NCBI GenBank assembly: GCA_027625915.1
Contig: JANTQA010000012.1
Location: 2,263,001 to 2,327,000, forward strand
Source of the DNA: Anaeramoeba flamelloides
Taxonomy: Eukaryota; Metamonada; Anaeramoebidae
DNA: 64,000 bases
Direction of reading: 5' to 3'
Made by a program: the position numbers and the translations under genes. The notes beneath the pieces are model-generated. The model was given only the letters and a program-made list of their open reading frames with translations. It was not told the origin of the DNA and did no database searches. Positions 25,501 to 35,280 of the stretch are shown piece after piece. The stretch's first letter is position 1; every line of letters begins with the position of its first letter.

Positions 25501-25927
25501 TAACAATTTGCCTTTAATATATTCGGAATTAGTTCAACAAAATGAAATCAAATTTATTGAAAAAATATTAATGTTACAAACAATTGAAAGGTTTTCAAAT
25601 AATGATTTTAATTTGATTGATTTTTCAAATGAATTAGAATTTAGTCAGAATGAAATAGACCATATTGATCAAATTAATACTGAAAGTGATAATCAATCAA
25701 AAGTAATAACTTTCAAAATGAAAAAAGAGTTAATTCATCAAATAAACTTATTACCTTTCAATTCAAGTAAAGAATTATGGAAAACAATTTTAAAAAATCA
25801 AAAAAATATTCGACAGAAAATTAATAATAACGAAAAAAAATCTTTAGATCTTAATATTGACTCTTTTGAGCCACCATTAATTTTGCAATTAATGGAATTT
25901 TGTAAAAAAAATCATTTAAATTATTAA
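22511..25927 (+). CDS. NET-domain protein with degenerate bromodomain-like region (BET-like)
   Basis: A single frame of 1138 codons from the ATG at 22511. The last ~70 residues (about 1066-1136) fit the NET (extra-terminal) domain of BET proteins and TAF14: MKKELIHQINLLPF, then a KTILKNQ helix, then LDLNIDSFEPPLILQLMEFC, matching the family pattern of IN.LP, an acidic or hydrophobic strand, and L.P.L..L..Y/F. Residues about 658-765 resemble a bromodomain in helix pattern (YPFL, then KIIYCKILTKLSFLNEIEKMI, then FFEQLKQLI) but lack the PMD motif and a clear acetyl-lysine Asn. Between are disordered parts: a Gly/Thr repeat near 160-185, a His/Lys/Arg run with RS-like segments (about 390-440), and Ser-, Asn- and Glu-rich tracts. 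BET proteins read acetylated chromatin and recruit transcription factors through NET. NET is the stronger call. Confidence 0.6.
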   Translation: MANLPPKYLSLTHPSICIPSITIHPHTNQEGFSNQRQRQTNFKLDLDSNSENFSKVSTFKPLERVSVSYDSKNSIRKQSLLKVSLDLNEGNHLFKIDTQIHKKRQMPIPPLSRLISPPLPELIQPNQGLYYYVVSPTLQMGDIYQQGQGSNFSEIPTKITTGMVTGMITGTGVGTVAGTGMGMEIEIEQQKEKKNTKESKPSNALPIDKSLQQNTFLRERNETTVNYQRRRGICPRESESDSDFIPEKRNHNPNVNRNRNQNLRSNRSQFNRRSSLPSTVTVNNSAIITRNALRNSNKVLVDPPEIQAKELNKNKPNQFSKNSPNPTARLKPREKRAKIQQPQRLKKDLHRKLKRRSRSRSRNKQEKYSLKSPESESNLDLGLDSHKYSHSHPRKHKHRHRHRHRDKRKYRHKHKYKYKHSNKRHNKYSRSRSHTRSNSEESQSTSQDYSSSSGYSSSFDSHSKTNSDFKSVSKKDKRSAINVNGNKMKNKNSGNNEKKKNTNNSEENQSSRSNEKKTRSGSILKKEKNKSHLNEINNGSVSTLDGDNSITNSNEDNKIPLQNGNNIKINSLEENVILSSGSEKVNNAPISIGNSHINSNKDNGVSLAHENNIKNISLEENEILSSSNEKINNDHINQDNTSTYSNEKNETINILDHRMEIWKKKLLYYLNNIKLYENIKSKYPFLNLNQNSKIIYCKILTKLSFLNEIEKMIIGNEILNVKHFFEQLKQLIQKIQIEYGNNHFYSRLSILILQLVKRYIIHLQYKIGSNRFFKGGEKEHPNRKRIWEKNNDSEKQKIKISRISLPSTGNSRLSKEKQMGDHNEDNMKFPTIAGIGIQNENGTVAKKEKVVEMEIQIDVEKKGSKVINDVNKKKEEEEDQKEIEIENDEKKVKDQKENKIEKEMIMNIKTETETETEEGTEMEIKIEEKNTINNESNISPLLSSSSSSSSSFSRKSGINNVNNDININNIKDVQENQIRGEVKKINDNDNTAFILKFNNLPLIYSELVQQNEIKFIEKILMLQTIERFSNNDFNLIDFSNELEFSQNEIDHIDQINTESDNQSKVITFKMKKELIHQINLLPFNSSKELWKTILKNQKNIRQKINNNEKKSLDLNIDSFEPPLILQLMEFCKKNHLNY

Positions 25928-28193
25928 TGGAAATTTTTCAAAAAAAGAAAATAATTTATTTCTTCTCGTTAATAATTTGTGATAACATTTTATTAATTTA
26001 ATAGAAATTGAAAAATATTATAATAAGAAACAATGGGGATATATTTAATTTTTTTAATATTATTATGAAAAAAAATTTTCTGATAGAAATAGATATTGTT
26101 TATACTTTAAATTCTATTAACGCAATTTATCAACCAATTTAATTTTTATAAAATAATTCGAAATAAAAATTTGTTTTTGAATGATTTTTTTGTTTTTTTT
26201 AATTTTTTAGACTTCATTTTTTTATTTTTTACAAAAAAACAATGAAAATTAGAAAAGAATCTATCAAATATTCTCATGAATACCTCGAAATCAAAAATAC
26301 CCGAAGTTTTTAAAACCATTTAAAAAAAACATTTTGAATAACTTCTAAGAAAACCTATTGCATACAATTAGCATCAAAAAATTAAATTGAAAAAAAAAAA
26401 GTTAGACAAAACTACTAGTTTCAATTAACCATTTCATCTTGTGTTATAAAGTTAAGTCACAATATAATCAAAAATCCAGAAGTTAAAATTCATGAGGATA
26501 TTGTATTTATTGTTATTAGTGTTACTACGTTTTTAAAAGTCTTCAGTCAAGAAAAAAATGTGTTATTTTGTGGTAAAAAAGTACAAATAAACGGAAGGGT
26601 GAATTTTAGGTTAATTCAGCTACCGAGATATTTTTTTTTGAATAGATAATAATGAATAGTTTTGAAAACACTCTACTCATCTAAAAAACCCCAAATACGG
26701 AAAAAAAATATCTTATAATAATTATTGCAATGTCCTATGTTTTCCAGAATTCAAAAAAAAATATTAAAATCTCAGTGTTTTTCCTGGATTATTTTGAATT
26801 CTGAGAAACCAAACAAAAAGTGGAAAAAAATAATTTTTTTCAATTTATATCAATAAATAATTCTTTAATATTCAAAATAATTGATTATCCATTTGAAAGA
26901 TATTTATTAAATTTAAAATGTTTAAAATAGATTATTATAACCTCTTAACTGTGTGAAAAAAAAAACATTCAAATTTTTTACTATTAAATTTGAAAAAAAT
27001 CTTACGGGAACCTAAAAAATTGAATTTTTCAACTTAAATTTTTAAGTATCTTGAAAAATAATTTTTGGATGAAAGATCTTTCATTAACCAATCGTCTTTA
27101 TTATAATTGTTGTTATCAAAAAGTGAAAAATTATCAAATGTTTAATTTTTTTTTGAAAAAATTTTTTCATGATCGTGATATTTACATATAAAGGTAAAAT
27201 TGGAATTTATTTTGACTTTTTTTATTTAACTTTGGAAATATAACTGAAAATATTACAAAGTTGATACACTAAAGTAAAAATGAATGTAGTTCTTCATCTT
27301 CTCAAGAGAATAGAGAAAAATTATAGATTTAACATAATTCTTTTAAATTCTGGAAAACCAAACTACCTTTAGGTTTTTTTTAATTTGTGAAATAAACCCC
27401 AATTAAAAATTTTTAACACCGTAAAATTCAATTTTTGATAAAAAAAAAATCTTATTTAATCAATTCTCAAAGAAATACCAAATTAGAACCATTCACTAAT
27501 TGAAATGTCAATAATTCTTTATAAATTATAATACTCACTAAACTAAAAATAAATAATTATCAATACAAATAAATTCTCGGTGTATTAAAAATTTTGGAAA
27601 GATCAAAACAAAAAAATACATTGGTAAATTTATATAAATTTTATTACCATTTATTAATCGTTCAAATGGTTAGATACCACCAACGAATTTTATTTGAGTT
27701 CTTCTATTTTGAACAACTCAACTTTAACCTAATATCAATCGTTTGAAAAAAATTTTTGATATAACAAAACAAGTTAGGTAATTCAAAAAATGAAATGTAA
27801 AAAGTAAAAACGAAAAGATGAAAAAATGATTTACAATTTTTACAAAAATCAAAATTATTTCCAATTTGAGGAAATTGTATTATTGTGATTCTTGGAACCT
27901 TTTTAACTATGTGAAAAATTTTGAATTTTAGTTTAATAAAAAAATGTTAAAGAATTGTTGTAAAAATAAAAAAATAAATAATAATAATTCTGTTTCAACT
28001 AATAAAAAGATAAATTAAAAAATTTTATTTTACTTTAGTAACAAAGCTAATAAATTATTAATTATATATAAAAAAAAAAAAAAAAAAAGAATAGATTGGT
28101 TTATATAACCAAATATGAAATAATTGATATTTTATTTTTTACTGAAAATGGTTTAAATATTAAAGAAAAAAAACGAAAGTAAAATGTAAGTAT
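25928..28193. other. Non-coding spacer with HPR modules at 26738-26822 and 27285-27415
   Basis: Two separate HPR hairpins lie here. Around 26745 the CCAGAATTCAAAA arm pairs with TTTTGAATTCTGAG near 26805. Around 27300 AGAGAATAGAG pairs with a TTTTAAATTCTGGAAAA arm near 27345, followed by a GGTTTTTTTTAATTT module. I see no gene in the rest. Confidence 0.5.
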
Positions 28194-31091
28194 TTAAAAC
28201 ATCGAAATAGTATTTTCATTACGAGGTTTTAGGATTTTTTCAATATTTTTTTGAATTACATCATACATTACACCATAATTATCTCTAATATCTGAAAACA
28301 TTGTTCTAAGACTAATTTTTTGACTTTCGTCTAATTCAAAAACTGATCGAGAATAATCTTCAATGGAGGGGTGCTTGATGGTTTTTGAGATTAATTTACC
28401 CCTTGCCACAAAGTATTTTGTCATTGAATCGATTACTTCAAAGCCAACATCCTCGCTCCTTTCTAGAACGTTCATTACTTCTTCAATAACTTCAACACCA
28501 AAATTGCCACCGTCACTTATTTTTGGAACTGTTAGCCTCATCCACCGTTTTGCCTTTGATGTGTAATCTACCAAAACCAATACTTCTTTTTTTAAATCAG
28601 TCATTAACGATAAAACATCCTTTTAAAATAATCAAGATACAAAATTAAATATAAAGATAATGATAACAATAGTAGTGGATATTAGTATATTTACACTTCA
28701 AGTTACGTTTTGTTAAAAATTAATCATTTGCTCATAAATTACAAGACAATCATCCATTTAACAACCTTAAGGGGGAATATTAAATAAGATTTGTAATTAT
28801 ATAAGTAAATGTTAGTAATAATCTTGCCTCCATTATAACTTGGATAAATATATTTAAATAAATTTAGAGTTTCAGGAAGTGCCGCGAAGTGCTGTAGAGT
28901 GTAGCAGAGTGCCTAGCTTTTCCAGAATTTAAAAGAATAGAGAAAAATCAAAGATTTTACTCAATTCGTTTGAATTCTGGAAAAGCTAACGAAAAGTTTT
29001 TTTGAATTTTCTAAACATTTGGGAAAACACCATTAGGTTTTCTTGAGTTTTCTGTTTATTTGGACAATCCATAGATTTTCGTTAGGTTTTTTTTAATTTT
29101 CTGTTTATAAATTTTAAAAATTAAAAAAAAAAGTTCCAGGCGGTTTTTTTTAATTTCTGAAATAAAAAAAACCTACTGGAACTTTTTTTGTGGTTTTCTC
29201 TTTTGTCTGTGAAGTGTTCTATGTTTTTTTGAGGTTTTCTATTTTATATGGAAAATCTATCGATTTTGGTTTGGTTTTTTTAAGTTTTCTATTTATTTGG
29301 AAAATCAATAGATTTTGGTTAGGTTTTTTTTACTTTAGAAATAAACAGAAAATTTTAATAAATTTTCGGTTTATTTCTAAAGTAAAAAAAACCTAGAACA
29401 CTTCACAAATAAAATAGAAAACCTCAAAAAAACCTAGAACACTTCACAAAAAAATAGAAAAATCAAAAAAACCTAACGAAAATACATTGATTTTCCAAAT
29501 AAACAGAAAACTCAAGAAAACCTAACGGCAGTTTTTACAAATTTTTGAAATAAAAAGCAAAATAAGAATTTTTCTTTTAATTTCTAAAATTCAAAAAAAC
29601 CTAAAGTCAAACAAGAAGAATTAACAACTCCTCCCTTGGAATAATAAAAAAATAAATAAAAAAAGTGAGGATTTTTTTTAAAAAGTACTTTTCTTCCCAC
29701 TGCTACCTCTACCGTCTCAGATTTAAAGAATGAGCCCACACTTTATTAAAATAGAAAACTTGAAAAAAATTATTAATTCTGAAAAAGTGTTCACTTTTTT
29801 TACAATAGAAAACTTGAAAAAAGTTTTAAAAAAGTCCTCGCTTTTTAAAAATAGCTGGATCCAATAAAAAAGTTTTGTAACTGAAAGAGAAAATTTTAGC
29901 AAGGGAATATGAATATCTTGAAGTTTTTACTTTTTGAAAATGATTGTAGACAATCTTAATAAAGTTATTTCAAATTAACAAATTTTTTGAACGATAAGTT
30001 TTGATAAAATTATCAGAAAATAAAACAAATTTTTGTTGATTTTTCGTTTGGATTCCAAATTAAATTCAATAAATATGTTAATTTTCTAATTATACCTGTT
30101 TTAAAAAATGGCGGACTAAAAGATTTATAAGTAATTGCTCAAACTGTTTGATAAACTTGTTTGAAACAGTTTGGTTAAAACTTTTAATCTGTACTTTTTT
30201 AAAGCACTGTTGCATCATTTCACAGAATAAGTTGGGTGCCACAAAGCCATTCATTACTTGAATTATTAAGTCAATTTTGATTTCTTTTTTTAAATGGAAA
30301 TTGAATTGGTAACACACAAGATCTCACACCTTCAGAAAACGCTTTTAATTAAGCGAGGCGAAAAAAAAAAAAAAAAAAAAAGTATTTTTTTTGGCTTTAT
30401 TAAAGGTGTATTTTCAATTTCGTGAGCCAAGAAAATTCATTTGTTTGTCAACAAATTTGTTTTCCCATTTTAAAGATTTCATCAAATTTTTCAACTCAAA
30501 ACACAAAATATAAAGAAACAGAGCAAAAATAATCAAAAAAAAAAAATAAAAAAAAAATAAAATTAAAAAAATAAACTAAAAAAAAATGAATAAGTAACAA
30601 ACAGTATTGCAACCAATCAAATTGTGTTCGTTTTCGAGTTTTAGTAAACCCATTGCTACTTTTTTTATTTCCTTTTCATTGTTTTTATGTTCGACTTTGT
30701 CATTTTCTTTTTCTTCTTGTTCTACCTCCGTTGCTAAATTCACTTGTTTTTCTTTTTCATTTTCGTTTACTATTTTTGTTTCTTTATTATTATTCTCGAT
30801 TTCGATCTTTGTGTTGTTTTGCTTTTTTTTATTTTTTCCGTTCTTGTTGAACCTTTTTTTTTTTTTTTTATTTTCTAAATCTTTTGAGTAATTTACAAAA
30901 TATTCTCGTACCTGTTTGTAACCTTTTTCCCCAAGATCAACGTTATACTTTGGAATTGAGATCACTTTTTCAGACAGCGCAAAAAATTTTTCTACTAATT
31001 TGATGTTCATGATCTCTAAAGCTTGTTCTTTGAGATTCTTTGTTTGTTCTTGAAATTTTTTCTTGAATTTTTTGGTTTCTTCTGTTTCCAT
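28194..31091 (-). CDS. PSME3: Proteasome activator PA28 (REG), gamma-like, two exons
   Basis: Exon 1 is 31091-30603 and exon 2 is 28619-28194 (minus strand). The GT-AG intron is 1983 nt, phase 0. The 304-residue protein starts with the PA28 N-terminal helix pair. A Lys/Glu-rich insert (about 76-145) takes the place of the variable loop. GCNT at the exon end joins DVLSLMTDLKKE, restoring the family's CN...L..LK.E motif. Exon 2 has W189, IPRI-type VPKI, DGGNFGVEVIEEV, KYFVARGKLISK, HPSIEDYSRSVFELDE, LRTMFSDIRDNYGVMYDVIQKNIEKILKPR, and ends in a C-terminal aromatic (SMF). PA28 forms a heptameric ring that opens the 20S proteasome without ATP or ubiquitin. In the activation loop the family DGNNFG reads DGGNFG. 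The C-terminal call is very firm. The join to exon 1 rests on phase and motif continuity. Confidence 0.88.
28868..29610. repeat. Long composite HPR foldback repeat in the PA28 intron
   Basis: The most complex HPR in the window. It starts with AGT words at 28868, 28878, 28888, 28898 and 28908, exactly 10 bp apart; three of the five are full AGTGC. A palindrome with CCAGAATTTAAAAGAAT and GAATTCTGGAAAA arms follows, then nested inverted repeats. CTTGAGTTTTCTGTTTATTT near 29050 pairs with AAATAAACAGAAAACTCAAG near 29500. GTTCCAGG pairs with CTGGAAC inside (about 29130-29180). ACCTAGAACACTTCACA is repeated near 29390 and 29430. Folded as RNA, much of the ~740 bases could pair. Confidence 0.7.
30096..30317 (-). 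other. Candidate alternative first exon or nested exon inside the PA28 intron
   Basis: A minus-strand open stretch with clearly more coding-like composition than its surroundings. From the ATG at 30254 it reads MNGFVAPNLFCEMM ... LVRHFLKQ, then an exact CAG/GTATAA donor at 30096. A longer start at 30317 is also open. The donor is phase 0, the same as the acceptor of PA28 exon 2 at 28619, so it could splice in frame to that exon instead of exon 1. It could also belong to an unrelated nested gene. I do not recognise the protein, which looks helical. Confidence 0.4.
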
Positions 31092-32309
31092 TTGAAAAAA
31101 AATAACAGTCGTGTTTTAGAGAGTGAACTTAAGACGATTAAGTTACAAAAGTGTAAAAAGTAAAAATGAAAAAAATGATTATGTAATTTTCAAAATAATT
31201 GTAAACTTGAAAGGTTCAGTCAGTTTTTTATTTTGGTTCCATTCCTCTGCTCAAAATTTTCCCAAAGATTTTGTTTGTTGATAATTTATTTTTATTTTGA
31301 AATTACATCATTAATTTTCCAAGTTTTTGCAGAGATTTGAACAACAATTTCAATATCTAGGGTATTTTTTTTGGTTGGTAAAAACAGTTATGCTTAATGG
31401 AAAAAATCTTACCTTGTTTTGGTGTCTATACCGAAAAAAGAAGAATGATTGTTATTAATATTTAATCTGCTTCTTTTTATTTTGAAAACAAGGTTTTTTA
31501 ACAATAATTTGCTTTTTGTGAGTCTTCGAATTAATTATTTTGAGTACTTTTAGTTATTCGAATAAGAGATCTACTATCATTTTTTAGTGTTAAAAATACT
31601 TTTTTAAGAAACCAAGAATCAGAAACAAACCCTTTTTGTTGTTTCTTTTACTTGAAGTAACAAGTTCCTTGAAAAAAAAATTTTAAGAAATCTATCAGAT
31701 TAAAACTGAACTTAACAAAGGATAAAATCCATGTGTGTTGTTATTTTCCGTACATCTTGAATTCATTCTCCTTTGTGTTTATATATCCAAAATTTCATTA
31801 GGATAGTAGTATTAAAATTTATTGATTTTTGGAATTACAAATGACTCATTTAAATCTCAAAAATCACCTGGAATTTTAGAAAAAAATCTATCTTTCAAAA
31901 GAAATTTAGAGCTCGAATTATTAATGTAAAGATTTCAAAATTGAAAAACAGGTTTCTGAAATTTATCGAGAAAGAAAGATTAAAAATTAAAATTTTTAAT
32001 ACAATAAATAATAAAATTGAATAAATTATTTAAAATATTTTCAAATATATCCTGATTGTCAATATCAATAGTGAAATTATCATGTATTCATTCACTTTAA
32101 AATTTGGATATTAATTAAAAATTCTAAAACTGTCAATTTTCATCTTTGAGTAGATGGAGTGAATATAAAAATAATAAAAAAAAACATCTTGGAAATTAAT
32201 AAAAAAAATTATTTTAAAATGAATATATCCCTAACTAACCCAGTTTTGCCTAAATTTCTTCAAGTTTTATAAAATAAAAGATTTAAAATGATATTAATGT
32301 TCTAATATA
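31092..32309. other. Non-coding region upstream of PA28
   Basis: Presumed promoter side of PA28. No gene, RNA or repeat recognised. Confidence 0.45.
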
Positions 32310-32505
32310 CAGTCAGTTCCACTTTTAAGGCACAAACTTTCAACAAAATTTAAGGCACAAAAAAATCTCAAATTAAGGCACAAATTTTGGAATTTTTTTT
32401 TTTACAATTTATTTTACTAGAATCTGAATTTTGTGCCTTAATTTGAAATTTTTTTTGTGCATTAAATTTCGTTGCAAGTTTGTGTCTTAAAAGTGGAACT
32501 GACTG
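32310..32505. mobile_element. Mariner-type palindromic MITE (copy B)
   Basis: A 196-bp copy with TA on both sides (32308-32309 and 32506-32507), ends CAGTCAGTTCCACTTTTAAG and AAAAGTGGAACTGACTG. It is the best preserved pair of ends in the window. No coding sequence. Confidence 0.9.
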
Positions 32506-32633
32506 TATTAATTTTCTTATTTACTTTTAATCCGGATTTGAATCATAATAAAAAGTCAAAATAGTTCAAAGATAAAGTAGTTATGCTACTTTGTGTTTTT
32601 TTTTTGTTTTTAGAAAACAAAATTATAATTATA

Positions 32634-32828
32634 CAGCCAGTTTCACTTTTAAGGCACAAACTTTCAACTAAATTTAATGCACAAAAAAAATCTCAAATTA
32701 AAGCACAAAATCCAAATTCTAGTAAAATAAATTGTAAAAAAAAAATTCCAAATTTTGTGCCTTAATTTGAGATTTTTTTGTGCCTTAAATTTTGTTGAAA
32801 GTTTGTGCCTTAAAAGTGAAACTGACTG
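32634..32828. mobile_element. Mariner-type palindromic MITE (copy C)
   Basis: A 195-bp copy flanked by TA (32632-32633 and 32829-32830) with ends CAGCCAGTTTCAC and GTGAAACTGACTG. It lies at the point where the minus-strand LINE reading frame stops matching its relatives. Only ~125 bp separate it from copy B. Confidence 0.9.
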
Positions 32829-34101
32829 TATCGAGTTGAAATCTTTTTGATTTAGATTAAATATAACTAGGCCATAAAATAGTTGACTAATGCATATTGA
32901 TTTAAACATTTGTAATTTTACTCCATTTGCTAAATTTTGTTGTTTAAAAATCATTTTGATTTTTTTAAAGTTGACTTTTACTTTTTTGAAGTTTTTTTAG
33001 ATGTTTCTTTTTTTTTTCGAGCCAAATTCCTAAATATTTTATTTTGGATAATTGGTTTGATTTTAAGGTTTTTTTAGTATTTGGATTCATTCCAAATTCT
33101 TCAATAATTTTGTAAATTATTATCAACTTTTTGTCATTTTCTGAAATTGGTCCCTCCATTATTAAAATCAAGTCATCTGCAAACATTTGAACATGATGAA
33201 CTAAATCTTTTATTTTTTCAATTAAAAAATGGCTAATAAACCCAAACATTAAGGGGGAAAGAGGATCCCCTTGAGAAACTCCTATTCTTTCTTTTTTATA
33301 ATATTTTTGTAACCAAATTTTTATTTTTGTATTTTTTATATATTTGTTGAGTGCATAGTGAACCAATATATGACTAATTGAATCAAAACATTTTTTAATA
33401 TCAATTGTCACAGAAAGAATTCTTTATTTTGTATTTCTTTTTGAGTTTTTCAAGTTCAAATAATAAGTTTAGAACTGCTATTCTTGTATCTAGTTTTTTC
33501 TTAAAGCCAAATTGGGAGTCTGAAACTAGATTCCAAGAATCTTTTATTCCTTTATAGACAAGTTTTAAAAAGAATATAACTAAAGTGTTATTAATTGAAA
33601 TTGGTCTAATGTTTAAAGGAACTCCTTCGTCTCCAGTTTTGCGTATAAATAAAATATTTCTTTCTTTGATAAAATTAATTATTTCTTCATTAGGATAATC
33701 TAGCCAGTGTAAAAATTTTTTTGTATATTTTTTAAAAAAATTAGATATTCTTTTTCATTCTTTTTTTTTTTTTGGGGTCTAATTTGTAGAAATGTATTTT
33801 AACAAAATCTTAAACTGATTTATTTTTTTGATATTTTATTAATTCAAAAATATTTTCTAAAGAGAAAATATCTTTTATATACAGTGGCTCCAAATCTTCA
33901 AATTTTTTAAAATAATAGTCTTTAATTAGTGTTATTATTTTTATTTCTGGTTTTTTGCTGATTTCTTTACAGTAATCAAAATAAGTCTTTTCTAAATTTT
34001 TATTATTTAAAATAATTTTTGTTGATGATTTTCTGATTTTATTTATTAATTTCCAATATTTTTGATTATGCTCAAATTTATAATTGATTTGATTGATTAA
34101 T
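32829..34101 (-). pseudogene. LINE-A reverse transcriptase region of ORF2
   Basis: The frame contains RT block NIRPISINN (near 33600), SQFGFKK, then TIDIKKCFDSIS (block A Asp), GVSQGDPLSPLMF (block B), QMFADDLILI (catalytic block C, about 33175) and KYLGIWLEK. The enzyme would copy the element's RNA at a nicked target. Reading across 33411-34101 needs frame changes and passes stops near 33410, 33750 and 33810, so it is inactive. The same residues in LINE copy B read GVYQGDPLSPILF and QMYADDLILI. The last ~60 residues of the thumb match copy B up to KDFNSIQ and then end at the MITE. Confidence 0.9.
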
Positions 34102-35280
34102 TTATACCATTTTTTCGAGGTAATTTTTTTTTATTTTACAAATTAATTTATTATCCATAAATAAATTTTTGATTAAATTAAATAATTCTACATTTTCTTT
34201 TTTAATATCATATACAATTCTTTCTTTCTGTAAAAATTGCTTTTTGAATTTTTTAAAATTGTTTTTATTTAATATTTTATTATCAAAGAATTCATTAAAT
34301 TTTCTTTGAAATAAATAAGGACTTTTGATGATATAATTTTTATTGATTTCCCACTTGGAACTTATAAAAATTTTATTTCTGATTGCATTCTGGTCACTTA
34401 ATTCATTGTATATACTTTTTGATCTTTTTTGTAATTGTTTTTTATTATTTGTTATCAAAAAATCAATATTATTATTTTTTCGGCTTGGTTTATTGTTATC
34501 TATTATTGAGAATTTTTGATTAATCATTTTTTCTAATTCATGTTTATTTATATTAAAGTCTCCGCCAATTATAACATCATGGAATTGATATTGAGTTGAA
34601 AGTTTACAGTCAGTTTCACTTTTAAGGCACAAACTTTCAATGAAATTTAAGGCACAAAATAATCTCAAATTAAGGCACAAAATTTGGAATTTTTTTTTTA
34701 CAATTTATTTTTACTAGAATTTGAATTTTGTGTCTTAATTTGAGATTTTTTTTGTGCCTTTAATTTAGTTGAAAGTTTGTGTCTTAAAAGTGAGTCTGAC
34801 TGTAAATAATTTTTTTTGAAATCTAATATGTTTTTATTTCTTCTGTAAACATTAATAATAATTGAATTGCATAAATGAATACCCATAAAATCTCTATTTG
34901 GTATTAATATTTATCTAATAAAACCAATTAAAATATTTTTATAAATAATTTTTAATCCTCCTTTGTTATTTAGTTTTCTATTAGATTTTTTTATTATTGA
35001 ATTATAATTTATAAAAAATGGTTTTTGTGATAATTTTGATTCTTGAATTAGACAAATATCAATCTTATGAAATAATAAAAAACTTTCTAGGAATATTATT
35101 TTATTAGGATTATTAAAGCCCCTGGCATTAAAACTAGAAATATTTAAATTTATTAAATTTTTTTTTTTTTGGAAGTTTTTATTTTCCCCTTTTACTAATA
35201 ATTTCTTTTTTGATGGGTTAGAATTTTCAATTTTATAAATTTTTAAATTTCTCGGAACACAAGAGTAAATATAAAACTGG
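34102..35280 (-). pseudogene. LINE-A APE-type endonuclease region of ORF2, split by a MITE
   Basis: Minus-strand pieces match an AP-endonuclease-like domain. LNISSFNARGFNNPNK (about 35160-35110), DICLIQESKL with the catalytic Glu, GGLKIIYKN, and NVYRRNKN lie before the MITE at 34607-34802. IIGGDFN with the catalytic Asp and Asn lies after it, followed by a helical linker toward the RT. The enzyme would nick target DNA to prime reverse transcription. One stop is present before the MGIHLCN segment (near 34905), besides the MITE insertion. Confidence 0.85.
34607..34802. mobile_element. Mariner-type palindromic MITE (copy D) inside the LINE endonuclease
   Basis: A 196-bp copy flanked by TA (34605-34606 and 34803-34804), ends CAGTCAGTTTCACTTTTAAG and AAAAGTGAGTCTGACTG. 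It interrupts the endonuclease frame between FKKNYL and TQYQFHDVIIGGDFN. It therefore jumped after LINE copy A had arrived. Confidence 0.92.
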
